Positions 47,201 through 57,898 of a stretch of 64,000 nucleotides of DNA are shown piece after piece (position 1 is the stretch's first letter; every line of letters begins with the position of its first letter). Source of the DNA: Dipteris shenzhenensis (lineage: Eukaryota > Polypodiophyta > Polypodiopsida > Gleicheniales); the NCBI GenBank assembly GCA_047967505.1, contig CM106539.1. One strand, written 5' to 3'. Position numbers and translations under genes: made by a program. The notes below the pieces were generated by a model, which saw only the letters and a list, made by a program, of their open reading frames with translations, had not been told where the DNA came from and made no database searches.

Positions 47201-48061
47201 TTCTGGATTATATGGAATGATAGCTTAGTAATAGGACTAGGAACTGTAGAAAGTGATGAAGAGTTTGGGTGAGTGGAAGATGGATTTCATTCCAACCTTC
47301 AAGCATTCTAAGTGATGTCGTACTTGACATGTGGTTTGCCAATTACCTCATAGAATATAATCTCCACAATAGACGAAGCATAGCTAATATATATCTTCTG
47401 AAGGTTGGCTTTTTCATAGGTGGTTGTAGAAGTATGAGAGCTAAGACTTGGATTTCTAAGCGCAATTAAAATGTTTTGACATCTGTAACAAAATTGGATT
47501 TGCAGGGCTTTTGGTGGATTTAAGTGCAATTAAAATGTTTTGGTGTCTGCATATAAGCTGCGGATTTTTATAATGTTTTCATGTGTGTTCATAAGCTCGT
47601 CTCTCTACATGAACGGTTGCCGTGAGTTGAGCACTGCTTTTCCTTGAACTGCTTCTCTAGGGCTTTTGTCGAGCTTTTCCTTTATGCATTGCTTTTTTGA
47701 GCCCCTTGCCTCCTGTTATACCATGGATTGTGATGATCTTTTGGTGTCCTTCATTCTTGAGGTCATCACCCAAAGGGCAATTCGAGAGCTCAGGTCCAAC
47801 GATGATGATTTGCAACTTTGAGTAATTGGCAAAAGCCCCTTACCCCAACACAAATGACAAATTCTCTAGCATCTCCATTCACATTGGTGGGATTGCCCAC
47901 AAGCAACAATGATTTCAATCGTCACTTGATCAAACTTGACAAGAAGATTGACTCACTTCAACAAAATGTTGATGGCATGAAAACTTTCCATGATTGCTAC
48001 AAACATATTGCCATCGTAGGCTACATCTTAGCACAACTCCAAACTAGGTTGCGGTAGGAAG
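47201..48061. other. Non-coding stretch before the copia element
   Basis: No gene recognised. The last five bases (GGAAG, 48057-48061) are the left member of the copia element's presumed target-site duplication. Confidence 0.45.
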
Positions 48062-48318
48062 TGTTGAGAGTTCATGCTCAACATCATGTGATCACGTGTG
48101 CATAGCATCATCATGTGATCATATGTGCATAGTACTAACCTTATAGAGTGCTATAAAGGAAAGGGTTAGATCCCCTAACCCTAACCCTAAATGGGTTTGT
48201 ATATATTCTATTTTTTCAACTAAATCTAGTGTACAATTAGTCATTTGTGGTGTGCTCTCTAGTTGTGCCCTCTCTCCTCATGTCCACTCTTCTCCTCTCC
48301 CCTCTTCATATGTTGTCA
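48062..48318 (+). repeat. 5' LTR of the copia element
   Basis: Starts TGTTGAG and ends TTGTCA. Near the start TGTTGAG pairs with CTCAACA to form a small hairpin. It contains a duplicated 'catcatgtgatca.gtgtgcata' unit, a TATA-like 'gctataaagga' near 48150, and a run of CCCTAA units (48172-48194). It matches the 3' LTR along its whole length. Confidence 0.92.
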
Positions 48319-48334
48319 TGGTATGAGAGCTTGC
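48319..48334 (+). promoter_or_regulatory. Primer-binding site of the copia element
   Basis: TGGTATGAGAGC follows the LTR directly and differs at one base from the plant initiator-Met site TGGTATCAGAGC. Confidence 0.8.
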
Positions 48335-50803
48335 TTGCCTTCCGCTAAGGCATTGGGATCATTGTGAGAGAGATTGAGTGATTGTAAGTTCTCTTGAGTG
48401 TTCTCCATGAGAGTTCACTTTTGGTGAGAGACTCCCATCTACTTTCATAGAATTTTTGTCGTACAATTCCATCCAGGTGAGAGAGAGAGACTTCGGTTGA
48501 TTGAGAGGTCTTCAAAGGTTTTGTTGAGAAAGAAAGGGAGTGTGTTCTTCTTGCTTGAGAGAAAGAGAGTGATTCCTTCATAATATTTTGTTCTTTTCTT
48601 CTATGTGAGAAAGAGAGTACCTATTCATTCCGAGAGAAATATTGAGAGAGAGATCATAAGCTTCTTGCATTCACAGCTTATTAAGCTGCAACAAGGCCGC
48701 AACAAGCCTTTCAATACTTTTTTAGAGATTTACATGATCCCTGTGTAGCTCTAGCCTCTACAGATGCACAACACTAGCTCTAAAGAGACACCTATCTTTG
48801 CCATATATGAGCTCTCGGTGGCTCAATCTATGACCTCCAAGGCTGTGACAGGCTACTTAACCACACTGATTCCCTACATGCAAATGAGCTTTCCTAAAGA
48901 CGACTGCTAGGCCACAAACAACGATAGTGCCAAGCCTCTACATGGTCCATTGTGCCCCTCCATCTGCATGCACCCTACACCAATAGCTCCCATATGCACC
49001 AACAGCTCCATAGCCACCTCTAATGAGCATCGACCAATGGGCCTCTAGCACCAAGTCTTCATCAATGACCTTCGTAAAGAGCTCCTTGCCACCAGCAAGC
49101 CAGCCAACTGGCTCTAGCTTCAAGCATCGCCTCTCTAACCAATAGTCCATCTCATGGCTCCCTCCAACATGGTGCTTCTCTTTTAACCACAAGCCTCAAT
49201 GTATGTGACGCCAGCTCACAAGGCCTCTTGCACTTCTAGATGATTGATTGCCTGATGAAGTTATTGAGGCAATTAAGAACGCCATCATTTCTAAGTGTTG
49301 CAAGGGCCAGAACGAAATGTTTGTCGCTCTTTCCAGTGCCCTGTGCCATGGGAGCCAGCCCAACTCTTCAAATTATATAGGAATCCATCCTTGCTCTTGC
49401 ACGTCGAGCTCACGGGCTAGCTCCAACCGAGCAACGACCTTCTACGACTCTCCCAAGCCTCTCCTTTAGACCTGTGATAATCAACACCCATGCACAGCAA
49501 AGCACAACGACGCCTTCATCGACCACTTGATAGAATCTTCGTAGATTTTGATGAATCTTCAAGATTCTGGTTGCCAATCCTTGGACACATGGCACAATAA
49601 GTCCATCCTTAGACTTGGTCCATAATCTGCCACCTGGTAGACCTTATCCACTTGCCACATCATCTGTGAGTGCCACATCAGTAGTACACATCAACTTGCC
49701 ACATCACCTTATTTGCCACATCATCTGCCACGGTTGTAGCCACATCATAACTGCCACATCAGTAGGCCACATCATCTTGCCAACTCATCAGCCACATCAT
49801 CATTGACACATCAGTAGTGCCATGCCACCTACCACATCATCACTACCATGTCATCATTGCCACATCATCTATTGACATCATCATCTGTGCCACCTCAGCT
49901 GTCTAGTGAGCACTAACCTCTATAGGCACACATAGTGCTCCATAGTCACTTCATGTGACCACTCCTGCCACCTTAGCACAAGGCTCCACTAGCACACCTC
50001 TTGCTAGGCATAGTGCCACATCATCATTGCATGTGACCCACAGTGACACATCATCATTGAGCACCATTTGCACTCCTTTTTCCCCTCCACATAGATCAAG
50101 TCGTCTCTCTTGATCCAAGAAGAATTTGAGGGCACTCCAAAAAGGAAAGTCGCTCATTTTTTTGTGCTCTACGTGCTTGTCACATCACACACACATTTCG
50201 GTGCAAGTTACACTCACATTTGAGCCTCACCGACAAAACCACTTCCTTCACACACATTTGCCTCTACATCGATGCATCTGACCCATCACTTAAAAAGAAC
50301 AAAAGAAAAGGAATTATTTGCTATTCTTTCATCGATCGATGGTTGGTATTGATCTAAATCAGAGTAGACTAGATCGCCAATCTAAGCCATGCCTGAAATT
50401 CTCGAGTAGTACCTACTCGAAGTCAGTCCATACGCTCACATATGGTTTCACATCATTACATTACCTGAAATCTTACGTTCATCAGTTCAGTGCACAGACT
50501 TTAGAGCAGAGAGGCATTGCAGATTGTTTCAGTGGGCAGATAGCACTTGATTTCAGACACACATGCCACCATTGTAAAGCCTATCGGCTATCTCACGGCA
50601 TCATGCACATCATTTTAGCCTTGTAAAGCCTCTTGGCTATTCCTGGCATCATTGCCACAAGCCTTGTAATATAGATCAGATTTTATATATTGCAGTTCTA
50701 TCTTCACCGACGGTTCAGAGATTTCACTTGGCATATTCAGTGTATTTGCAGTTGATTCATACAGAGATTTTCACGACACTTTTTTGAGTACATTTCTTGC
50801 ACC
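48335..50803 (+). other. Long untranslated leader of the copia element, with repeats
   Basis: About 2.5 kb lies between the primer site and the Gag start, longer than usual for copia. Open frames here lack domains. Between roughly 49620 and 50060 a degenerate 'gccacatcatc' phrase recurs many times. A segment near 50098-50150 ('atccaagaagaatttg..ggcactccaaaaagga') is also found inside the nested element near 53338-53400. Confidence 0.6.
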
Positions 50804-51594
50804 ATGTCTACGACTAGCAACCTCAATCTGGAGGGATCTGCTAAGTTAGACAACTCCAATTACGGTACATGGAAATACCAAATGGAGACCATTCTTGTAC
50901 TTTAGGACAAATGGGAGTATGTCAATGGGTCTACACCTAGACCATTGGATGATCTAGCCACTAGTAGCTCTACTCCACCTGTCATCACAGCACCAACAAC
51001 AGGATCTATAACTACACAAATAGTTTCCGCACTAGTAGTAGATCCTGCCATTTCTCGTGCTCAGCCAGAATGGGATAATAAAGACAAGTACGCCTATCAT
51101 TTGATCAAAGAAAAATGTGCAAGATGTCATGCTAGAACAGCTCAACACAGTCAAGACATCGAAAGAAGCATGGGATATGTTCGCAGCTCTCTACAAGTCC
51201 AAGAACACTCTCACCCTGAGAAACCAAATCAACCAGAGTTTTCGCAACAGCAGTGAAAAATGGCAAATTCCGACACAAAAAGAACTTGAGTCAGTTCTAC
51301 TTAGTGAAGAACTCAGGACTCAAGCAATTCAAGCACGCAAAGGTCATTCTAATGATCATGCATTCATAGCTTTAGACAGAAGTAGAGGCAAAGGCAGAGG
51401 CAGAGGTAGATCATATAAGAAAAATGGTCATCATCATCAACAAAATCAAAGTCAACATCAACATCAGCATCAGCATCAGCATCATCCTCAGCAGCATCAG
51501 AATCAGCAAAGAGGAAATCATTCCAATCGAGGAAGATTTCAAGGACGAGGGAATGCATCCACCAATGTGTCAAACATTTAGTGCAACTACTGTC
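50804..51594 (+). pseudogene. Copia Gag, N-terminal part (interrupted)
   Basis: Starts MSTTSNLNLEGSAKLDNSNY GTWK-like at the ATG at 50804, typical of copia Gag (L.G.NY..WK). A stop interrupts it near 50902. A frameshift near 51115 leads to a frame reading EQLNTVKTSKEAWDMFAALY, the UBN2-type core, followed by an RG-rich and His/Gln-rich tail (HQHQHQHQHH). A stop codon lies just before CNYC, where the CCHC zinc knuckle begins. The nested element is inserted directly after the second Cys codon. Confidence 0.8.
51590..51594 (+). other. Target-site duplication, left (CTGTC)
   Basis: CTGTC precedes the nested element's TGTTGAGATATGG start and recurs at 54256-54260 after its CA end. Removing the insertion and one copy restores the zinc-knuckle codons across the junction. 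Confidence 0.92.
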
Positions 51595-51936
51595 TGTTGA
51601 GATATGGTGCCATGAGCACATAGATTAAAGGGCTAAGGTATGGTATAGGAAAGAATTAAAGTAGCCACCCTAGGATGTGGACTACAAGATGTGGAGATGT
51701 GGATTGAGGATATCCACAAGGAGAAATGTGGATGAAAGGATCCCACATGTGTTGACTATTCAAAGGGCACTCTCTATATAAGAGGCCTATCATGTATTGT
51801 TGATATAGCACATATTGCAATAGATTGAGTGTTTCATACTTCCTTTCTCTCTCTCATGGAGTTTCTTCTATGGTTTGATCCTCCGTGATCTTTATGCTCA
51901 TTGCCTTGCTTAGAGAGAGAGAGAGAGAGAGAATCA
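51595..51936 (+). repeat. 5' LTR of the nested element (right end uncertain)
   Basis: Starts TGTTGAGATATGGTGCCATG. It is nearly identical to the 3' LTR through 'gatctttatgctcattg' (about 51907). After that it runs into an AG tract and 'gaatca', while the 3' LTR continues with different sequence ending TTTGTCA. The end at 51936 is the best CA candidate. Contains a TATA-like 'ctctatataagagg' near 51772. Confidence 0.75.
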
Positions 51937-53908
51937 GTGGCGACCTCCTGCTTTATTACATGCCATATCCTACACATCTGCATAAACCGAATTTCTGCAG
52001 CAACTGTGATAGCCTAAGCAACTCCTAGGCTTTAGCCATCACTCAGCCTTCCAAAGGGCCTCCATCGACTGCTGATCAACCGCCTATCTCCATCGGACTG
52101 CACCTCCAAGCTCCCGTAGCTCTCTTCAACAACGCGACAACCGACTAGTAGCACGTCTTGCGTTGAAGGTCGCGGGAGCTAAGTCGACTGTAGTTCATTG
52201 TAGTTATCACTGCAGAGTTCGTAGAAGGCCCAACGCTACCTTCACGGCTAGGGGCAACTTCTCTAACAGGCAACCATCTCCCTCCTGTAACAAAGCTCAC
52301 ATGCACGTGCCCACCGACGAGCCGAGCGGCTCCCAGTCGCCTACAATAGCAGCCCCGAATCTATGCCATCAACAGCTTCAGTCATCAACTCTGCAACAAA
52401 GGCCACCTCCATCTTCAACGCCCAGCAATCAAAGCTTTAGTCACGATGTGCAACTTCAAAGCATCTCCGACTGAGCACACGGGCTTTAACAGCTCCCGGC
52501 TCACAAGAAGCATGCCCATCAATGAACTTTGTAGCCTCGATTGCAATAGCAGATCCGCATGCAACGCCAACTCCTGGCTGTCATCCCCGAACAACTCACA
52601 CGGCCTAAGCTTCATCAACGGCTCCTACAAATGCTTAAGATAGCAGTGTCGCCTTACTCTCCAAGTCACCTCCTACTCGTAGCCCACGACTCCAACAACA
52701 GGCACATCTCTACGTCGCCACATCCTTCACGGAAGTCGCTACTTGCGCCTTCTATCCAGCATAGCTCTTGGGCAATTCAAAGAAATTTTTTGTGCGCAAA
52801 GAAATGGAGACGTGACTTGTATTGCCTCATATAGTTCGCAAAACTTCAAAATTCTGATGTTAAAAAAGATTGCTACTACTTCAGCTGAATTAGCTGCTGT
52901 TGCTGCGCATCACTCAGAAGGCAAGCTGAGGGGAGGCTCTCAGGCAAGATGTAAAAAGCGTGCTGAGGAGAGACGCTCTGAAAAATAGCTTTCTCGCACC
53001 ATCCGACACTCTAGCCGGCCACCGCAATGCCTTCTTCACCCCATCGCCATGTTATTCTGGACTATCTGAGGAAGACAACGCCACCTGGCAGATAAGGCCA
53101 CGTGGCTAATACAACCGTGGTTAGTATATGCTTGGTTAGCCACACTCAAGGGTTAGACCTTAGGACAAGTGGCAGATAAGACCTGACTCTAGTAAGGTCA
53201 AACATAGCCATGGTTAAGTTATGGGGTTAGTTAAAAGTTCCACCTAAAGCACACTTTTGAATTCAGCATGTGAATCCCTATGCCACATCATCAAGACCCC
53301 CTCTTCTTCACAAAACATTCGACAAGGCGTAACTTGCAATCCAAGAAGAATTTGGACACGCTCCAAAAAGGAAAAATGATCGTCTTTTTGAGCTCTACGC
53401 GTCTATCAAGTCAGAATCATTGTATGCAATTAGACACTGCCAATATTGAAAGAAATCAATTGGTAAGACCTTTGCAACAAATGGAAAAGCAAAGCATGAA
53501 TGCACACATCATTGTCATAAGCATGCCAAAAGCACAAGTGCATGAGATGACCATAGCCCGAAACATGGCATCCACACACAAAGCATCAAGGCACATGGAA
53601 GAACAAAGCATCATGCAGGTAGCTACACCAAACAAAGAAGCAAACGAGTCGTCATCAAGCCACGAGCCAAAAGGTGACATCAATGGAATGTATTGAAAAG
53701 CAAAAACCTTGCCAACCTTGCCTATTATATTTTGTAATCAAGCCTGACCACCTGAGAGTAGCTATGAAAGCACCCAGGGGAGGTTTTGACATGTAGAAGC
53801 CACACTTGACCACCTTAAGTAGCATGTATGCACTAAGGGGAGGTGATGGAATGTAACTCACATCTGACCACCTTGCAGTAGCCAAAGGATCATGGCACCA
53901 AGGGGAGG
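51937..53908 (+). other. Internal region of the nested element, no gag-pol
   Basis: Contains open frames at 52163-52474 and 53280-53696 (138 codons, Met/His/Ser-rich) that match no retroelement protein I recognise. The second could be a captured or non-retroviral ORF, or chance. No primer site matching the initiator-Met type is visible after the 5' LTR. The last ~165 bp holds three related units, each ending in a purine tract. Confidence 0.6.
53744..53908 (+). repeat. Three ~60-bp units ending in AGGGGAGGT, including the polypurine tract
   Basis: 'ctgaccacct..agtagc' is followed by 'gca.c.aggggaggt' at about 53744-53789, 53809-53852 and 53866-53909. The last copy's purine tract lies at the 3' LTR boundary. 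The others end 'aggggaggttttgaca' and 'aggggaggtgatggaa'. Confidence 0.8.
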
Positions 53909-54255
53909 TGTTGAGATATGGTGCCATGAGCACATAGATTAAAGGGCTAAGGTATGGTATAGGAAAGAATTAAAGTAGCCACCCTAGGATGTGGACTACA
54001 AGATGTGGAGATGTGGATTGAGGATATCCACAAGGAGAAATGTGGATGAAAGGATCCCACATGTGTTGACTATTCAAAGGGCACTCTCTATATAAGAGGC
54101 CTATCATGTATTGTTGATATAGCCCATATTGCAATAGATTGAGTGTTTCATACTTCCTTTCTCTCTCTCATGGAGTTTCTTCTATGGTTTGATCCTCCAT
54201 GATCTTTATGCTCATTGAGTGATAGATTAGGCTAAGTACGTTACGCACTTTGTCA
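53909..54255 (+). repeat. 3' LTR of the nested element
   Basis: Starts TGTTGAGATATGG after the purine tract. Ends TTTGTCA, followed by the CTGTC target duplication. It carries the same TATA-like and 'tctctctctcatggag' sequence as the 5' LTR. Confidence 0.9.
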
Positions 54256-57200
54256 CTGTCACAAGTTTGGACACTATGAAAGAGATTGCCGCAAGAAGCA
54301 GTACGACCAAGGCAGTCAATCCAGCAGTAATCAAGGGAATTCCCGAGGTAGAGGAAATCATCATGGTGGATATTCTAGTCACAGTCATTTTGCAAATGAA
54401 CATGGTAATATGTTTCTTGCAAGCGAGGAATTGCATCAAACTGATACAGTGTACCTAGACACTGATTTCAATCCCAAAGAGAATTATAGCTATCAAGTCG
54501 ACCAAGTGGAATAGGATCCTTGGTACATCGGCAGTGGTGCATGATCTCACATGATAAATGATCAAGAATGGTTCATTGAAATGAAGCCATTAGAAGGTCA
54601 AAAAAATGTCATCTACACAACAGACATACATCGAATCTAGTTCAAGGGACAAGTGTTATCCCTATGAACAATTTCACTAGTACGAAAGGATTGGTGAAAG
54701 ATGTGCTCTATGTTTCGAAACTCAGTAAGAACCTCTTGTTAGTAGGTCAAATGATGGAACACAATTATAGAGTCATCTTCGATGGTGATGAATGCACTAT
54801 CAGAGATTAATCCAAAAGATGTTAGCTAGTAGCAAAAGGTGTCAAGGAAGGATGCTTATACAGAATGCTAGCTAAAGTACCGGATAAGCATGCCATGTCA
54901 GCTCAACCACAACATATGCCACTATCTGCAAAATGGTATAAGAGATATGGTCATGTCAACTTCAAGTACTTGTTAGATCTCAAGAATCAAAATATGGAAA
55001 TTGGGATTCTGAAGCTACAGTTTCTTGGAAAAGTTTGCGAAGCATGTTGCTTCAGCAAACAAAAGCGAACCAGCTTTGTTAGAAGTACCTCTCATGCATG
55101 AGGTATTCTTGATTTGATACATACAGATGTATGGGGTTATGCCTAGACCTGTAGCATCAATGGTTCACTTTACTACTTGACTTTCATCAACGACTACAGT
55201 AGATATTGTTGGGTCTACGTTTTGAAAGAGAAACCTAAAGTGTTTTCTAGATTTCAAATGGTAGAAAACTAGACATGCAGAAAGATCAAGGTCATGAGAT
55301 CAGATAGAGGAGGTGAATACATGTCTTCAGCATTCATGAACTTTTGTAGAAATCATGGCATTCAAAGACAATTCACATGTGCAGATACTCCTCAACAGAA
55401 TGCAAGAGCAAAAAGGAAGAATGGGACTTTAGCAGACAGTGCTAGAGCAATGCTTAGTGAAAAGCATCTTCCGAATCACTATTGGGCAGAAGCAATAGCC
55501 ACTACAAACTATTTGCTTAATTGGCTTCCTACTGAACCGATACAGGGTATGACTCCTTATGAAGCATTCACTGGACACAAGCCACACATTAGGCATCTGC
55601 ACATATATGGTTGCATAGCATATGCCCAATACATGATGATCATCGCAAGAAATTGGATGCGAAGTCATGCAAATGCATCATGGTTGGCTACAATGAAGAA
55701 AGTAAAGCATACAAATTGTATGATCCCATCAACCGCAAAGTCATTATCTCCAAAGATGTAATCTTTGATAATGAGGAATCAGAATGGAAAACCTCACCTA
55801 CACAGGAGATAGAAGCATCCACTTCACAGTCATCTACAGAACAGGTTGATGAAGAAGAGCAAGAATTGCCAGCAACACCCCAAGCAGAGCCACAGCAGCT
55901 CAAACGGTCTACTAGGGAAAGCAAACCACCAGCTAGATTGACATATGCTCAGAAAGGCAAAGCAATTCAGGTGGAAACCACCAATTATGCTCTTATGACT
56001 ACCATCATGGCTATAGAAGAGCCAGGGTACTTCGAAGATGTAGTAGACAAGCCAGAATGGAAAACTGCTATGAATGAAGAAATGGATGCTTTGTATAAGA
56101 ATAATACTTGGGAATTATGTGACCTTCCACCAGGAAAGAAAGCCATCGCAAACAAATGGGTATACAAAGTGAAGTACAATCCAGATGGAAGTATTCAAAG
56201 ATACAAATCCAGACTAGTTGCAAAAGGATTTGCACAACAATATGGTCAAGACTATGATGAGACTTATGCTCCAGCAGTAAAGATAGATTCCATACAATTC
56301 TTGATATCACTAGTGAACTTAGCTTGATGTCAAGAATGCATTTCTCAATGGTTATCTAGACGAGGAAGTCTACATGCAACAACCAGCAGGTTAGGTCAAA
56401 CTAGGAAAGGAGAATAAGGTTTGCCATCTCAAGAAAAGTCTCTATAGCTTAAAGCAAGCACCCAAACGTTGGTACAACAGAATTGATAAGTATTTTGCTG
56501 ATCTGGGATACATGAAATCCAATGCAGATCATACTCTATACTACAAAGTTCAAGGGGAAGACAATACTATTGCACTTTTGTATGTAGATGACCTGATTGT
56601 GACAGGAAGCAAGGATAGTTTCATCAGAAAATTGAAACAAGACTTATTTGTAGAGTTTGACATGAAAGATCTAGGACTTATGCACTATTGGCTTGGAATT
56701 GAGTGCTTGAGAGATTCAGATAGCACATTCATGAGTCAGCTCAAGTATGTTGACAGTCTCCTGAAGAAGTTTCATATGGCAGATTGCAAGATTGCAGCCA
56801 CTCCCATGGAATAGAGTTTGAAACTTACTAAAGATTCAAAAAAGCCTACAGTCAATGACAAGTACTACAGGTAGCTCATTGGATCTCTTATATATCTGAC
56901 TATCACTCGGCCAGATATTTGTTATGCAGTAAGATCACTAGCATAGTTTATGGCAAATCCAAAACAGTCTCACTGGAATGCAGCCAAAAGAGTCTTAAGA
57001 TACATCAGAGGTACAAGATAGTTTGCGATAGAATACAGAGGAAGTCATCCATGGTTGCATGGATACTATGATAGTGACTATGCCAGAGATCATGAGACCA
57101 GGAGATCGACACAGGGGTATGCATTTTTCCTTGGTCAAGGCACTATATCATGGTTGTCAAACAAACAGCCAACTATTTCTTTGTCTTCAACTGAAGCAAA

Positions 57201-57530
57201 ATATAGAGCACTCACTACAGGTGCATGTGACGCTATATGGCTCAGAAGGCTATTGTCAAAAATAGATTACTTTGATGTGTCAAAGCTAATAGCAATATAC
57301 CGTGATAATCAATTGACTCAGGCTTGGCCAAGAATCTAGTATATCACTCTAGGACAAAGCACATTGATGTCAGAGAGCACTTCATCAGAGAAAGAGTGTT
57401 ACTTGGTGACATCACACTGTAGCATTGTGATAGCAAAGAGAATGTTGCAGACATCTTTACCAAACCGCTCGGTGAAGAGCTATTCGAGAAATACCAACTA
57501 GCCCTTGGTTTGACATAGAGGAAGGACATT
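54256..57530 (+). pseudogene. Copia Gag C-terminus and pol (protease, integrase, RT, RNase H), inactivated
   Basis: The zinc knuckle resumes at 54261 (HKFGHYERDCRKK). Protease near 54520-54560 reads WYIGSGA then a stop then SHM, so the catalytic DSG has become GSG. Integrase: VCEACCFSKQ zinc-binding end, LIHTDVWG (55115-55140), MRSDRGGEYMS (55294-55326), HYWAEAIATTNYLLN. A frameshift near 55625 leads into 55611-56327 with the RT start (WVYKVKYNPDGSIQRYKSRL). A further shift gives LYSLKQAPKRWYNRI (56445-56490) and the catalytic LLYVDDLIVTGS (56575-56610). RNase [21 protein letters not shown] and [13 protein letters not shown] (57181-57220). It ends near 57520. Several stops and frameshifts are present; original length matched copia pol. 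Confidence 0.9.
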
Positions 57531-57621
57531 TCCATTAAAGGGGTGTGATGGAATGTAATGCTTAGTCCTTCTTCGATTCCCCAGAATCATCATCTTGAGG
57601 GAAGGCCTACTTCATGATGTT

Positions 57622-57636
57622 GATCTTGAGGGAAGG
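57622..57636 (+). promoter_or_regulatory. Polypurine tract of the copia element
   Basis: 'gatcttgagggaagg' ends exactly at the 3' LTR start (57637). The same 'cttgagggaagg' phrase occurs about 40 bp upstream. Confidence 0.7.
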
Positions 57637-57893
57637 TGTTGAGAGTTCACGCTCAACATCATGTGATCACGTGTGCATAGCACCATCATGTGATCATATG
57701 TGCATAGCACTAACCTTATAGAGTGCTATAAAGGAAAGGGTTAGATCCCCTAATCCTAACCCTAAATGGGTTTGCATATATTCTATTTTTTTAACTAAAT
57801 CTAATGTATAGTTAGTCATTTGTGGTGTGCTCTCTAGCTGTACCCTCTCTCCTCATCTCCACTCGTCTCCTCTCCCCTCTTCATATTTTGTTA
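57637..57893 (+). repeat. 3' LTR of the copia element
   Basis: Same length as the 5' LTR, with the same hairpin, duplicated 'catgtgatca' unit and CCCTAA units. Its final bases are TTGTTA instead of TTGTCA, so its terminal CA is mutated. Confidence 0.92.
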
Positions 57894-57898
57894 GGCAG

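Larger units (their letters stand above)
51595..54255 (+). mobile_element. Nested non-autonomous LTR element (2.66 kb)
   Basis: Two LTRs (51595-51936 and 53909-54255) flank about 1.97 kb with no gag or pol. Apart from their ends the LTRs differ at only two positions in about 312 bp, so the insertion is recent. The five-base target duplication CTGTC lies at 51590-51594 and 54256-54260. A purine tract (AAGGGGAGG) lies right before the 3' LTR. The internal region shares a segment with the host element's leader. It presumably depends on enzymes of another LTR element for movement; which one is unknown. Confidence 0.9.
48062..57893 (+). mobile_element. Full-length Ty1/copia element with a nested element
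   Basis: Bounded by 257-bp LTRs (48062-48318 and 57637-57893). It has a primer site, a polypurine tract and pol in the copia order protease-integrase-RT-RNase H. The flanks GGAAG (left) and GGCAG (right, 57894-57898) look like a five-base target duplication with one mutation. The LTRs differ at roughly 15 of 257 positions by eye, so the insertion is old. Without the nested 2.66-kb insertion the element is about 7.17 kb, with an unusually long ~2.5-kb leader. Stops, frameshifts and a mutated protease site make it inactive. Confidence 0.9.

Noticed and set aside
48172-48194. Interstitial telomere
   Set aside because: Only a few CCCTAA units, present in both LTRs of a retroelement, so part of the LTR and not a telomere relic.
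52163-52474. 103-codon frame in the nested element as a real gene
   Set aside because: No domain, composition like the surrounding sequence, and overlapped by other frames.
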